Positions 9,525 through 18,254 of a DNA stretch of 64,000 nucleotides are shown one piece after another. Each line of letters begins with the position of its first letter. The stretch's first letter is position 1. The DNA is taken from assembly GCF_001613325.1 (NCBI RefSeq), contig NZ_BDCD01000013.1:186001-250000 (forward strand). The letters are read 5' to 3'. This DNA is from Nocardia yamanashiensis NBRC 100130 (GTDB taxonomy: Bacteria > Actinomycetota > Actinomycetes > Mycobacteriales > Mycobacteriaceae). The translations under genes were made by a program, and so were the position numbers. Under the pieces are notes generated by a model. The model saw only the letters and a program-made list of their open reading frames with translations, was not told the DNA's origin and ran no database searches.

Positions 9525-11366
9525 TCACCTCGAGCCGGCGATGATCCGGCCCATGTTCTGCGCGGACACATTGCCGTCGTCCCAGTACTGGCTGTGTGCC
9601 GACGTGTTGTACGGATCGACGAACGGGGCGGCCAGCAAGCCGAACGGCTGCGGTATCAGCACCCCGGTGAGAACGGGTGCGACGGGACTCGCGGATCCGG
9701 GCGCAGAGGCGAAGACCTGCCCGCCGAACCCGGAGCCTGTCGGATCCGGCCCGAAATCGTCTGTGGTCGGCACGATTCCGGAGACCAGCGGGTACAGGGG
9801 AACCGGATCGTTCGCCGCTTTGGTCGAGAAGACATGCTGGTACTCCTGACCGTCCGGCACTCCGGTCAGGCTGAGTTCGCTCACGTGATCCACGGTGACC
9901 CCCGGGCTCGCGACGAATACGACCGCATCGGCGTTCAAGGTCCGTCCGTGCGCAGCGGCGTCGCCGACGAGCGTGGTTCCGTAGCTGTGCCCCAGCACGG
10001 TATTCCGTGACGCCGCGCCTTCGTGGCTGACACGCAGTCCGTCCTGGAATCGGTCCAGGTCGGTGGCAGCGGCATCCGCGTAGTCGCGATGGCGTGCGTC
10101 CGGGATCTCCGGCGGCGCGTCATATCCGAACCACGCGATGCTCACCGGTTTGGCCGCGCCGGCGAGCCTCGCCTCATCGGTCATGGTGCCGATCCGGCCC
10201 ATGTCGGGGCCCATGGCCGAGGGCCGAGAGCTCGTCCCGGGCACATACGTGGTGACATGGCTGGCGGTATCCGGATTGCCGTCCGCGATGACGGTGTGCA
10301 CGCGGTCGCCACTCAGACTGTCCAGCTGCAACAGCATCCGGCCCGGATGCTTCGGGTCGTGCGTGATCTCGTAGATCTGCCGGAGATCGTCATAAGACTT
10401 GCTCTGCTCGGCTGCGGACGGGCGATGCGCCGCATCCCATTTGGCTTTCCATTCGGTGTAGCCGGGCCGGGTCTCCAGCCAGGATTCGGCTTCCTTACTG
10501 GTTCCGGTGTACTTCGCCCAGTCCGGATGCTGCGCCTTCAAATGCTCGACCGAGTTGTGGGCAGCGGCAGCCCTGGTCATCTCGTCCTCGAGCTTCAGCC
10601 GGTTGTAGTGGTCGCGATCAACGGCGGGCATGCCGTCGCGGTTGCCGAGGTACTGATCGTGGAGCCAGAGGGCGTCCTTGTCGTCCTCGCCGAGGCCGGT
10701 CCAGAAATCGTGGAACGCGCGGGGGTCGTCCGGAAGCTGGGCTTTTCCGTCGAGGATGTCCTGGACCTGGCGGCTGCGTTCGCCGAGCTGGACGGGGAGA
10801 GTTTGCGGCAATGCCTGTGCGTCGCCGATGGATTCGAAGGCGGTGTCGATGGCGGTGGCGGTGTCCTCGAGGATCTGGCCGAGGCCGGCGAGGGCCTGTT
10901 TGATCGCGGGCTCGTAAATATGCTTGGCCGTATAGTCCAGTGCCGCTTGAGCTTTGGTGATGTCGGCGGCGGTGGCATCGGACGGGAGCGAGAGTTTCGC
11001 GTCGGGGGCGGTGACGGTGCCGTCTTCTGCGACCGTGAATTTGTTCTTCTCGGTCAGCTCGATGGCGGCGATGGTGACGCGTTTGGAGGTGGCGATCCGG
11101 GACTGTCCGGACGTGGCCGCGGCGATGGCGTTCGTCAGTGCGTCGACGACCTTGTGCCCGGCGCTGGCGGTGTCCGCGGTTCCGCTGCGGGCACGGTCGC
11201 CCGCCGCGCCGATCCAGTAGTCGGTGGAGGCGGCGTAGTCGCGTGCCGCCTGGTCCAGGTGCAGCTGGGTGGTGTCGCGGACGGTGGTCCACTCGGTGAT
11301 CTGCCCGGACAGTGCCTCCGGCTGGATCGCGTAGACCTGCGATTTGGTGACCGGGCCGGCGGTCAT
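9525..11366 (-). CDS. DUF1023 alpha/beta hydrolase, probable type VII-associated protein
   Basis: A 613-residue two-part protein. The N-terminal half is mostly helical, with a WxG-like turn (DYWIGAAGDRARSG, about residues 48-61) as in ESX substrates. The C-terminal half (about 350-613) is an alpha/beta hydrolase of the DUF1023 family. The nucleophile elbow is GHSYGTTLVGDAA with Ser461, and a late His lies in SAHSQYWDDGN. Mycobacterial DUF1023 proteins (for example Rv2079) share this two-part plan. It has no signal peptide, in keeping with type VII export. It overlaps the upstream EspC-like gene by four bases. Substrate unknown; lipase or esterase activity is plausible. Confidence 0.8.
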   Translation of the reverse strand: MTAGPVTKSQVYAIQPEALSGQITEWTTVRDTTQLHLDQAARDYAASTDYWIGAAGDRARSGTADTASAGHKVVDALTNAIAAATSGQSRIATSKRVTIAAIELTEKNKFTVAEDGTVTAPDAKLSLPSDATAADITKAQAALDYTAKHIYEPAIKQALAGLGQILEDTATAIDTAFESIGDAQALPQTLPVQLGERSRQVQDILDGKAQLPDDPRAFHDFWTGLGEDDKDALWLHDQYLGNRDGMPAVDRDHYNRLKLEDEMTRAAAAHNSVEHLKAQHPDWAKYTGTSKEAESWLETRPGYTEWKAKWDAAHRPSAAEQSKSYDDLRQIYEITHDPKHPGRMLLQLDSLSGDRVHTVIADGNPDTASHVTTYVPGTSSRPSAMGPDMGRIGTMTDEARLAGAAKPVSIAWFGYDAPPEIPDARHRDYADAAATDLDRFQDGLRVSHEGAASRNTVLGHSYGTTLVGDAAAHGRTLNADAVVFVASPGVTVDHVSELSLTGVPDGQEYQHVFSTKAANDPVPLYPLVSGIVPTTDDFGPDPTGSGFGGQVFASAPGSASPVAPVLTGVLIPQPFGLLAAPFVDPYNTSAHSQYWDDGNVSAQNMGRIIAGSR

Positions 11367-11704
11367 GAGTTCGGGAGGTGGGTCGTGGCGTTCACGATGT
11401 TCATGCGGACGGCGAAGTCCGTGTGGTGGTAGGCGTCCACGCAGCGGACGGTGTTGTTGCCGATGCGTTCGAGCGCCTGGCCGAGAGATCGCACGGCGTC
11501 GCCGGTGTCCTGGGATCGGGCGGTGCAGACCGTGCCGAGGCGGAATCCGGCGAAACCCGCGCTGACGGCCGCCGCCGCGTAGCCGATGGGATTGCCGCCG
11601 GGCGCAAGCGTGTTCAGGCTCTGCCCGTGGCCGCGGGCGCTGTTCGCGAGGGACAACGCGTCGTCCTGATCGATGCGCAGGGATTCGGCCAGTCGGCTGC
11701 CCAT
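11363..11704 (-). CDS. Small EspC/WXG-like helical protein
   Basis: A 113-residue helical protein with the length and composition of ESX secretion-associated EspC-type (DUF2580) proteins: an N-terminal helix, a central Gly/Ala segment (GYAAAAVSAGFAGFRLG), and a C-terminal helix with many Asn. It has no signal peptide. It sits between a YbaB-like gene and the DUF1023 gene, in translational overlap with the latter. That is where a secretion partner or chaperone would be expected. Family assignment rests on size, composition and context rather than a sharp motif. Confidence 0.6.
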   Translation of the reverse strand: MGSRLAESLRIDQDDALSLANSARGHGQSLNTLAPGGNPIGYAAAAVSAGFAGFRLGTVCTARSQDTGDAVRSLGQALERIGNNTVRCVDAYHHTDFAVRMNIVNATTHLPNS

Positions 11705-11708
11705 CGGT

Positions 11709-12068
11709 TCACCGGCTCCGGCCGGGGAGGTCGGCCGGCGCGGAGTCCGGCCGGGGCTGGTCGATAGCCGAGACGGTCGTCGATACCGCCGCTTCGATGC
11801 GAGGATCGGCCCGGAATTCGGCCAGCGCCGCCGCTGCCTGCGATCGGGCGGCCGCCAAGGACCGTGCCGCGAGGTCGGTCAACTGCCGGGCGAGTTCGTC
11901 ACCGCCGAAGGCCAGCGCCGCGTCGGCGATGTGGAATCGCAGTTCGCCGTCCGCGTGCGCGTCGATGGTCAGCAGTCCGTCGGCGGACCGGACGCGGGCG
12001 CTGGCTGCTGTGAGCGCCTCGGTCAGGCGTTGTGTGCTCGCCTGTAGCGGATCGGCGTCGTTGCGCAT
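11709..12068 (-). CDS. YbaB/EbfC-like protein
   Basis: A 119-residue protein with the two-helix/beta plan of the YbaB/EbfC nucleoid-associated family. Strands (LLTIDAHADGELRFHIADAA) lie between long amphipathic helices, the second being LTDLAARSLAAARSQAAAAL. Such small YbaB-like proteins often head WXG/EspC operons in actinomycetes. ATG at 12068 (MRNDADPL) is preferred to a TTG at 12083, since GGGGG lies just upstream. It opens the four-gene unit running to 8961. Confidence 0.65.
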   Translation of the reverse strand: MRNDADPLQASTQRLTEALTAASARVRSADGLLTIDAHADGELRFHIADAALAFGGDELARQLTDLAARSLAAARSQAAAALAEFRADPRIEAAVSTTVSAIDQPRPDSAPADLPGRSR

Positions 12069-12186
12069 CAAACCCCCAGCCAAGTCGATTGCTCAGAGTT
12101 TGCACGATATCAATCGGGTATTACTCGGACCGGTTGGGATGGGATGCGGTCTGGTTCGGGCCGGGTGGGGCTGTTTGAATGCGGGT

Positions 12187-13404
12187 ATGAGTGGCCGGGA
12201 GGTCGGCGGGGCTGCCGACGTTTGTGTGGTGGGGCTCGGGCCTACGGGGCGGGCGGTGGCGCATCGGGCGATGCGGGCGGGGTTGCGGGTGGTGGGGGTG
12301 GATCCGCGGCCGGAGCGGTTGTGGGGGCCTACCTATTCGTGCTGGGTGGATGAGTTGCCGGGGTGGTTGCCGGGGAGTGCGATCGGGAGCCGGATCGAGC
12401 AGCCGACGGTGTGGACGGATGCGGCGCATCGGATTCCGCGGGCTTATTGCGTGTTGTCGAAGCAGGGGTTGTTCGATGCCTTGCCGTTGGACGATGCGAC
12501 GGTGATCGCGGGGCGGGCCCGGATCGTGCAGCCGCATCGGGTGGAGTTGTCCGACGGGACCGAGGTGCGGGCGGCGACGGTGATCGATACGCGGGGGCAG
12601 CACACGCCGGGGAAACGGCGGCTGGCCAGTGCGCACGGGATTTTCGTGGACGAGGACCTGGCCGCTCCGATGGTGGCCGAAGGGGAAGGGCTGCTGCTGG
12701 ATTGGCGGGACGAGAACGGGGCGGGGAAGGACGAGCCGCCGTCGTTCCTGTATTCGGTGCCGCTGGGCGACGGCACGGTGATCTTCGAGGAGACGAGCCT
12801 CGGCCTCCGGGGCGGGATGCCGCAGCACGAGTTGCGGCGGCGGACGCTGAATCGGCTGCGGGCGCACGGGATTCGGCTGCGCGGCGACGAGCCGACCGAG
12901 GCGGCGCACTATCCGCTCGATTGGGTCCCGCCGAAAGCCGGTCGGGGGCAGGTGATTCCGTTCGGTTCCCGGGGCGGCATGATGCATCCGATCACGGGGT
13001 ACTGCGTGGCGGATTCGCTGGCGCTGGCCGATGTGGCGGTGGATGCCGTGCTGCGCGGCGAGGATCCGATCCAGGCGCTGTGGCCCTGGCAGGCACGGCT
13101 GGTCTATTGGATGCGGATGCGCGGCGTGTACGGGCTGGGACGGCTGACCACGCCGCAGTCCATCGCCATGTTCGACGCCTTCTTCACCCGGCCGCCGCGA
13201 CAGCAGCGGGCGCTGCTGTCGGCGCACGACGACTACACCGCGCTCGGGGCCGCGCTGTTCATGACCGTGGCCACCACCTGGCCGTTCCGCTGGCGCTACG
13301 ACCTGGTGGGCTGGACCAACCGGAACCGCTGGGTGGATTGGGATTTCGGCGATCCCCGTGACCTCGCCGAACGCCTGGCCGACGAGCTACCGGAACATTC
13401 CTAG
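12187..13404 (+). CDS. CrtL-type lycopene cyclase family protein
   Basis: A 405-residue FAD/NAD-binding cyclase. It has an N-terminal dinucleotide-binding motif (VVGLGPTGRAVAHRAM, GxGxxG). The typical second motif WGPTYSCWVDEL is present, as is a strongly matching FEETSL element at about residue 200, equivalent to the FLEET motif of plant and cyanobacterial lycopene cyclases. The C-terminal GGMMHPITGYCVADSLALAD also matches. Such enzymes close beta or epsilon rings on lycopene without net redox change. No crtE, crtB or crtI lies nearby, so the substrate might differ. ATG 12187 is chosen as the last start before the nucleotide-binding fold. Its stop overlaps that of the convergent SDR gene (CTAG). 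Confidence 0.8.
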   Translation: MSGREVGGAADVCVVGLGPTGRAVAHRAMRAGLRVVGVDPRPERLWGPTYSCWVDELPGWLPGSAIGSRIEQPTVWTDAAHRIPRAYCVLSKQGLFDALPLDDATVIAGRARIVQPHRVELSDGTEVRAATVIDTRGQHTPGKRRLASAHGIFVDEDLAAPMVAEGEGLLLDWRDENGAGKDEPPSFLYSVPLGDGTVIFEETSLGLRGGMPQHELRRRTLNRLRAHGIRLRGDEPTEAAHYPLDWVPPKAGRGQVIPFGSRGGMMHPITGYCVADSLALADVAVDAVLRGEDPIQALWPWQARLVYWMRMRGVYGLGRLTTPQSIAMFDAFFTRPPRQQRALLSAHDDYTALGAALFMTVATTWPFRWRYDLVGWTNRNRWVDWDFGDPRDLAERLADELPEHS

Positions 13405-14429
13405 ACCCAGTTCTCGATCCAGTACTTCCAGATGACCGGTGCGTAGCCGGCCAGCGGCGGCACCTTGATATCGGTGCCCGCCAGCGCGGCCTCGGCGTGA
13501 CCGCAATCGAAGGAACAGCTCAGCTCGCTGTGCTCGATGACCTCCATCGGCACCCCGACCTGCCGCAGCGCCCAGCCCATGCCGGGCACCCGCAGGGTCA
13601 TGTCCAGGGCCTGTTTGGGCATGACCTCGACCAGATGCGGGGCCCCGGCCTCGTCGGCGAAGAGGTTGAACACGTCGGCGACGCTCTGCCGGCGCGGATC
13701 GACCAGGTGGTAGGTGGTGTCCTCGCCGTGCGGCTGATGCGCGATGTGATCCAGCGCCCGGGCCACGAAATCGACCGGGACCATATTGGTCTCACCGAGC
13801 CGGGGCGCGACAACGGGCAGGATGCGCGGCAATTGCGCGGCCATGCGCAGCAGCCGGAAGAAGTAGTACGGCCCTTCGATCCGATCGATCTCCCCGGTCC
13901 GGGAATGCCCGATGACGATGCCCGGCCGGTAGATCCGCCACGGCACCGCCGCCTGCTCGCGCACCGCCTGCTCGGCCTTCAGCATGGCCCGCTGATAGGG
14001 CGTGGCCAGTACCTGCCCGACCTCGAACATGTTCTCGGTGAAAAGCCCCTCCCAGGACCCGGCGACCTGCACCGTCGAAACATGGTGCAATTGCCCGGCT
14101 TCCACCTCGGCCGCGAAATCCACCACCCGCCGGGTGCCGCCGCCGGGCGCGACCGAGTCGAATCCCCCGGCCAGATGGAACACGTGGTCGATGGAACCGC
14201 GCTGCGCCGCAACCCATCCCGGATCGATGCCGAGCCCCGGCGCGGTCAGATCACCCCGCACCGCTTTGATCCGATCGCGCGCGTCCCAGGCGTGCATGCA
14301 CCGGTTGAACCGCAGCACCGAATCCTCGCCGGGCCGCACCAGCACATGGATGTCCCCGTCGCGTTTCAGCAGTTCGGGAAGCAGGAACCGACCGATGAAC
14401 CCGGTTGCCCCGGTAACCAGGTAAGCCAT
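13401..14429 (-). CDS. Extended SDR (thioester-reductase-like) with altered YxxxK
   Basis: A 342-residue NAD(P)-binding protein of the extended SDR/male-sterility group. It starts MAYLVTGATGFIGRFLLPEL with the full TGxxGFIG nucleotide motif and contains DHVFHLAGGFDS and the substrate-loop region. The active site reads YQRAMLKAE at residues 145-153. The position of the conserved Lys (YxxxK) is Met149, with a Lys two residues later. Reductase activity may therefore be lost or rearranged. The conserved STVQVAGS segment retains Ser/Thr. ATG 14429 begins the Rossmann fold, although the reading frame is open to 14531. It converges on the lycopene-cyclase gene and diverges from a lipoprotein gene. 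Confidence 0.8.
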   Translation of the reverse strand: MAYLVTGATGFIGRFLLPELLKRDGDIHVLVRPGEDSVLRFNRCMHAWDARDRIKAVRGDLTAPGLGIDPGWVAAQRGSIDHVFHLAGGFDSVAPGGGTRRVVDFAAEVEAGQLHHVSTVQVAGSWEGLFTENMFEVGQVLATPYQRAMLKAEQAVREQAAVPWRIYRPGIVIGHSRTGEIDRIEGPYYFFRLLRMAAQLPRILPVVAPRLGETNMVPVDFVARALDHIAHQPHGEDTTYHLVDPRRQSVADVFNLFADEAGAPHLVEVMPKQALDMTLRVPGMGWALRQVGVPMEVIEHSELSCSFDCGHAEAALAGTDIKVPPLAGYAPVIWKYWIENWV

Positions 14430-14540
14430 GCCGCCACCATAACGTGATGCGCGCCACATCTGCCGCGTGGATCGGTCAGCGCCGACAAACCGGGCGATCC
14501 GTACAGCGTCCGAAGGGCAACCCGATGGCATGCTGTCGCA

Positions 14541-15239
14541 GTGAATCCTCGACTGCTCGCGACGTCCCTGCCGGTGCTCGCCTGTCTGCTGATCACAGGC
14601 TGTGGCGACGGCGCTTCCCCGGCTTCCACCGGCACCCCGGCCACTCCGCGCGAACAGCTACTACTCGCCGCCGGCGAATTCCCGGCGGGCACGAAACATC
14701 TGGACATCCCGGCCGACAAACTGCGCGACGCCGCCTCGGATGTGGCGAGCCTGCAATCGGATGCGGTCATCACTCCCGAGTCCTGCCGCGGCACCCAGAT
14801 CGACGCGGCCAAGCTGACCGAACAGGCGCTGAAGGATTCGTCGGTGGCCGCCGCGTCCGCGGACGCGACCGTCTACGTCGAGTTCGTGGCGAGCCGCACC
14901 GCGGATCTGAAGCAGCTCGCCGCGAACAACGACAAGTGCAAGCAGCTGACGGGCAGCAATGTCATCGACGGCGACAAGATCGACACCAAGATCGAGCTGG
15001 CCGATCTGCCCGCCCCCGGCGACCTGAAGGGCGTCGACACCCTGGTCTACCTGTCGGACAGTTCCTCGACCGCGCCCGGGGTGACCGAGCCCATCACCAG
15101 CACCGCGTACATGGGCTGGGCCACCCTGCGCGACACCACGGTCGCGGTGCGGGTGGCGTCGATGTCCGGCCCGGTCGACCGCGAGCGGGCCGAACGGTTC
15201 TTCGTCGACGCCGTGCGAAAGATCCAGGACGCCAAGTAG
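14541..15239 (+). CDS. Lipoprotein of unknown function
   Basis: A 232-residue putative lipoprotein beginning at GTG 14541. The signal ends in the lipobox LITGC (Cys21), followed by a Ser/Thr/Pro/Ala linker. The mature domain (EQLLLAAGEFPAGTKHLDIP onward) contains two Cys residues (SCRGTQ, DKCKQL) and resembles the small sensor-like extracellular domains common in Nocardia and mycobacterial lipoproteins, but no specific family is claimed. It is divergent from the SDR gene and convergent with the ABC permease, with a hairpin between. Confidence 0.7.
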   Translation: MNPRLLATSLPVLACLLITGCGDGASPASTGTPATPREQLLLAAGEFPAGTKHLDIPADKLRDAASDVASLQSDAVITPESCRGTQIDAAKLTEQALKDSSVAAASADATVYVEFVASRTADLKQLAANNDKCKQLTGSNVIDGDKIDTKIELADLPAPGDLKGVDTLVYLSDSSSTAPGVTEPITSTAYMGWATLRDTTVAVRVASMSGPVDRERAERFFVDAVRKIQDAK

Positions 15240-15251
15240 ACCCACCCGGTC

Positions 15252-15276
15252 GAGCCGGGGCTCAGGCCCCGGTCTC
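15252..15276. terminator. Convergent hairpin
   Basis: CCGGGGC (15255-15261) pairs with GCCCCGG (15266-15272) around TCAG, and the stem extends by GAG/CTC with a bulge. It lies between the convergent lipoprotein and permease genes and covers the permease stop codon. Confidence 0.5.
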
Positions 15277-16128
15277 GGCCGCCCGCCGGTACCCGCGCAC
15301 CGCCGGGTACGCGAACACCACGATGATGCCGAGCGTCCACGCCAGCGTCTTGACCAGCGGCGTCAGAATCGGCCCGTCGTAGGCCAGCCCGCGCATGGCG
15401 TCGATGGCCGTACTCATGGGCTGGTTCTCGACGGTCTTCTGCAGCCACGTCGGGTACGCGTACACCGGCACGAATCCGGAGTTGAAGAACATCAGCAGGT
15501 TGGTGACCAGCCCGACCATCGACACCAGCAGGATGCCCTCGGAGAAGGTGGCCAGCGCCGTGATCATCACCGCGAACGCCATGCCGAACAGCACCGGAAT
15601 CCCGAACATGGCGATGGAAGCCCAAGGCCCGTACCAGAACCGGAAGCCCAGCACGAGCCCGACGGCCACCACGCACAGCGAGGTGATCAGCACCCGGATG
15701 CCCTCGGCCAGCAGCCGCCCGGTGAGCCCGGCGGCACGATGGATCGGCATGGTGTGGAAGCGGCCGAGCAGTCCGGTCGCCTTCTCGGTCTTGAAACCGA
15801 GCGCGCTGATCACCGAACCGGACATGGCGGCGACCAGCATGATCATCGGCACGGTGCCGTAGACGCTGGGCACACCGGTGACCGAAGTAATGGAGTCGCC
15901 GAGCACGATCCGGAACATGAGCAGGGTGAGGGCCGGGTAGACCAGCGACTGGATGGTGGTCGCGGGATCGCGGGCCCAGCCGAGCAGCAAACGCTTGCAC
16001 TGGATTCCGGTCTGCTCGATCCACACCGTGAGCGCGCGTTCGGACCGCTGCTCGACCTCGGGCAGCGGCTCGTGCCCCGCCCACGCGTTCGCGGCCGTCT
16101 CCTTCGGCTCCGCGTCGATAACCGTCAT
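15262..16128 (-). CDS. ABC-2 family transporter permease (second subunit)
   Basis: A 288-residue DrrB/C-like permease with about six membrane segments after a roughly 60-residue cytoplasmic N-terminus (for example LVYPALTLLMFRIVLG, LLVSMVGLVTNLLMFF, TLGIIVVFAYPAVRGY). The conserved pre-TM6 segment (FVPVYAYPTWLQKTVENQPM) matches the ABC-2 group, in which PxWLQ and NP recur. ATG 16128 overlaps the upstream permease stop by four bases. With that permease and the ATPase it should form an exporter of a hydrophobic drug- or lipid-like compound. Confidence 0.88.
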   Translation of the reverse strand: MTVIDAEPKETAANAWAGHEPLPEVEQRSERALTVWIEQTGIQCKRLLLGWARDPATTIQSLVYPALTLLMFRIVLGDSITSVTGVPSVYGTVPMIMLVAAMSGSVISALGFKTEKATGLLGRFHTMPIHRAAGLTGRLLAEGIRVLITSLCVVAVGLVLGFRFWYGPWASIAMFGIPVLFGMAFAVMITALATFSEGILLVSMVGLVTNLLMFFNSGFVPVYAYPTWLQKTVENQPMSTAIDAMRGLAYDGPILTPLVKTLAWTLGIIVVFAYPAVRGYRRAAETGA

Positions 16129-16937
16129 GACCGCCTCACACTCGCCCACACGGCCACCGGGGTGAACACGACGACGAAGCCGACGATCCACAACAGCGGC
16201 ACCCAGAACACCGCCCACGTCACCCCGTCCGCCGCCATATCGCGCATGGCATAGGACAACTGGGAGATGGGCTGATTACGCACGAACGGCCGGATCCACG
16301 CGGGGAAGCCGGATTCCGGCACGAACCCGCAGGAGAGCATGCCGAAGATGAGCGTCGGCAGGGTGAGCGCCTGGCTCAGCGATTCCGGGCTCTTGGTGAT
16401 CGACCCCAGAGCATCCGCGCCGATGGACAGCGCGGTACCGACGACCAGCGCGAACCCGCAGAACAGGATGGCCTGTCCCCAGCCGGCGTGAAAGCGGAAT
16501 CCGATCAGGTGCCCCCAGCCGAGGGCGGCGATGAGCGAGACGACCGAGCGCACCAGGCCGGCGCTGAGCCGGGACAGCAACGGCACCAGCTTCCCGATGG
16601 GCATGGTCTGCATGCGGGTGTTGAGCCCGGTCATCGCTTCGAACGCCGACAGCTGCGCGTTCGACATCATGGTGAAGGACATGGTCTGCAGCACGATGAT
16701 GGGCATGACGAACTGCGCGTAGTTCACGCCCTTGAACGCCATGACGTACTTCAGCGGCAGATAGAACCCGAGCGTGAACACCAGCGGGGTGATGACCGCG
16801 ACGATGAGCTCGCCCTTGGTCGCCATCACCCAGACGATGCGCCCGGTCAGGGCCCGCCACTGCGCGAAGCTCGACGGCTTGGCGGCGGGCAGGCCGGCGA
16901 AGAGATCGGTGCCGCCGGCGACGGCGGGGGCGCTCAC
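16125..16937 (-). CDS. ABC-2 family transporter permease (first subunit)
   Basis: A 270-residue permease with six predicted membrane segments and the ABC-2 C-terminal signature (FVPESGFPAWIRPFVRNQPI) before the last helix. It is homologous in layout to the downstream permease, so the transporter is probably a heterodimer of membrane subunits, as in the mycobacterial DrrABC system. The start overlaps the stop of the ATPase gene by four bases. Confidence 0.88.
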   Translation of the reverse strand: MSAPAVAGGTDLFAGLPAAKPSSFAQWRALTGRIVWVMATKGELIVAVITPLVFTLGFYLPLKYVMAFKGVNYAQFVMPIIVLQTMSFTMMSNAQLSAFEAMTGLNTRMQTMPIGKLVPLLSRLSAGLVRSVVSLIAALGWGHLIGFRFHAGWGQAILFCGFALVVGTALSIGADALGSITKSPESLSQALTLPTLIFGMLSCGFVPESGFPAWIRPFVRNQPISQLSYAMRDMAADGVTWAVFWVPLLWIVGFVVVFTPVAVWASVRRS

Positions 16938-17947
16938 GCTTCGCCTTCCTTGCTGCCGGAATGCCCGGTGAGGGAAAGGAATACGTCGTCGAGCGAGGGC
17001 CGCCGCAGCCCGATGTCGGCGAGCTTGACCCCGGCGCTGTCGAGCCGGCGCAGCGCCTCGGACAGGGTGACCGCGCCGTCGGGAGCCGGGATGGAGAGCC
17101 GGTCACCGGTGCCGATCTCGGCGCGCACCGCGGCGGGGACGAGATCGCCGAGCGCGTCGGCGGCCGTGCGCACCTGGCTGGGATCGAGCGGCACCACCTC
17201 GCAGTAGCTGCCGCCGGTCTTCTCCTTGAGGGCGTCCGCGGTGCCTTCGGCGATGACGGTGCCCTTGTCGATGACGATGATGTTGTCGCTGAGCACGTCG
17301 GCCTCTTCGAGGTACTGCGTGGTCAGCAGGACGGTGATGCCCTGGGTCTTGAGCGCGTTGACCAGGTCCCACACGCCCTGGCGGCTGCGCGGATCGAGGC
17401 CGGTGGTGGGTTCGTCGAGGAACACCACCTCGGGGCGCACCACCAGACCGCAGGCGATGTCGACGCGGCGGCGCATGCCGCCGGAGTAGCCGCGCACCGG
17501 GCGGCGGCCCGCGCTGGTGAGGTCGAATTCCTCGAGCAGGGTGTCGGCGCGCTGGCGGGCGGCCTTGCGGGGCAGGCCCATCAGGCGGCCGAACAGTTCC
17601 AGGTTCTCGCGGCCCGAGAGGTTTTCGTCGAGGGCCGCGTACTGCCCGGTCATCATGATGGAGCGGCGCACGGCGGGGGCGTCGGTGCGGACATCGTGCC
17701 CGGCGACGCGGGCGATGCCGGAGTCGGCGCGCAGCAGCGTGGAGAGGATCTTGACCGTGGTGGTCTTGCCCGCGCCATTGGGGCCGAGGATGCCGAGCAC
17801 CTGGCCGCGGGCGGCGGTGAAGCTGACCCCTTGCAGGGCGTGCACGTCTCCGAACGACTTGCGGATGTCTTCGACGTACACCGCCGGATCGCCCTTCGAA
17901 GTCAGCGTTTCCGCTGGTTGCGTATCCGGTTGTTCCAAGGTCGGCAT
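16934..17947 (-). CDS. DrrA-type ABC transporter ATP-binding protein
   Basis: A 337-residue ATPase of the daunorubicin-resistance DrrA family. Walker A is GPNGAGKTTT, the signature YSGGMRRR, and Walker B VVFLDEPTTGLDP. The switch region is LLTTQYLEEADVL, where Gln replaces the usual His, as in DrrA proteins. The C-terminal 90 residues form the DrrA-specific domain (SYCEVVPLDPSQ onward). ATG 17947 is chosen for the GGAGAG just upstream; the frame is open further to 18031. It powers the two following permeases. Probable substrate: a lipid or natural product. Export of the NRPS product from 24697 onward is possible but unproven. Confidence 0.9.
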   Translation of the reverse strand: MPTLEQPDTQPAETLTSKGDPAVYVEDIRKSFGDVHALQGVSFTAARGQVLGILGPNGAGKTTTVKILSTLLRADSGIARVAGHDVRTDAPAVRRSIMMTGQYAALDENLSGRENLELFGRLMGLPRKAARQRADTLLEEFDLTSAGRRPVRGYSGGMRRRVDIACGLVVRPEVVFLDEPTTGLDPRSRQGVWDLVNALKTQGITVLLTTQYLEEADVLSDNIIVIDKGTVIAEGTADALKEKTGGSYCEVVPLDPSQVRTAADALGDLVPAAVRAEIGTGDRLSIPAPDGAVTLSEALRRLDSAGVKLADIGLRRPSLDDVFLSLTGHSGSKEGEA

Positions 17948-18254
17948 CAACTCTCCACTATCGGCTGTGCGGGCGATCTCAACGCCCCGGTCGGTGGATC
18001 CCCACATCCCCGCCGGGATGATCCACTCCACCGTCGGTGATGTTACCGGCGTGGCAGTTCCGGGGCGCCCCTTCTCTGAATAGGCCGCATTTCAGATGTG
18101 TGCTTCGTCACAAACCGATAGGTAGGTGAATAGCCGCAGATCCAGGGCCAGACCGGGCGGTATGCCAGATTTTCGCTACCTTGTCGCATCTGTGACCCGG
18201 ACCCTACTCTGGCGGGACGGGGAGACATTCGGATTGGCCCTGGAGAGGTGACCC
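17948..18254. other. Divergent promoter region
   Basis: About 300 bp between the divergent ABC operon and the ALDH-like gene. It must contain both promoters. No clear operator, riboswitch or small gene is seen; GGAGAGG precedes the ATG at 18255 as the ribosome-binding site. Confidence 0.5.

Noticed and set aside
11797..12186. N-terminal extension of the lycopene cyclase to 11797
   Set aside because: The extension overlaps the YbaB-like gene on the opposite strand and is Ser/Arg/Ala-rich without homology; the nucleotide-binding fold starts right after ATG 12187.
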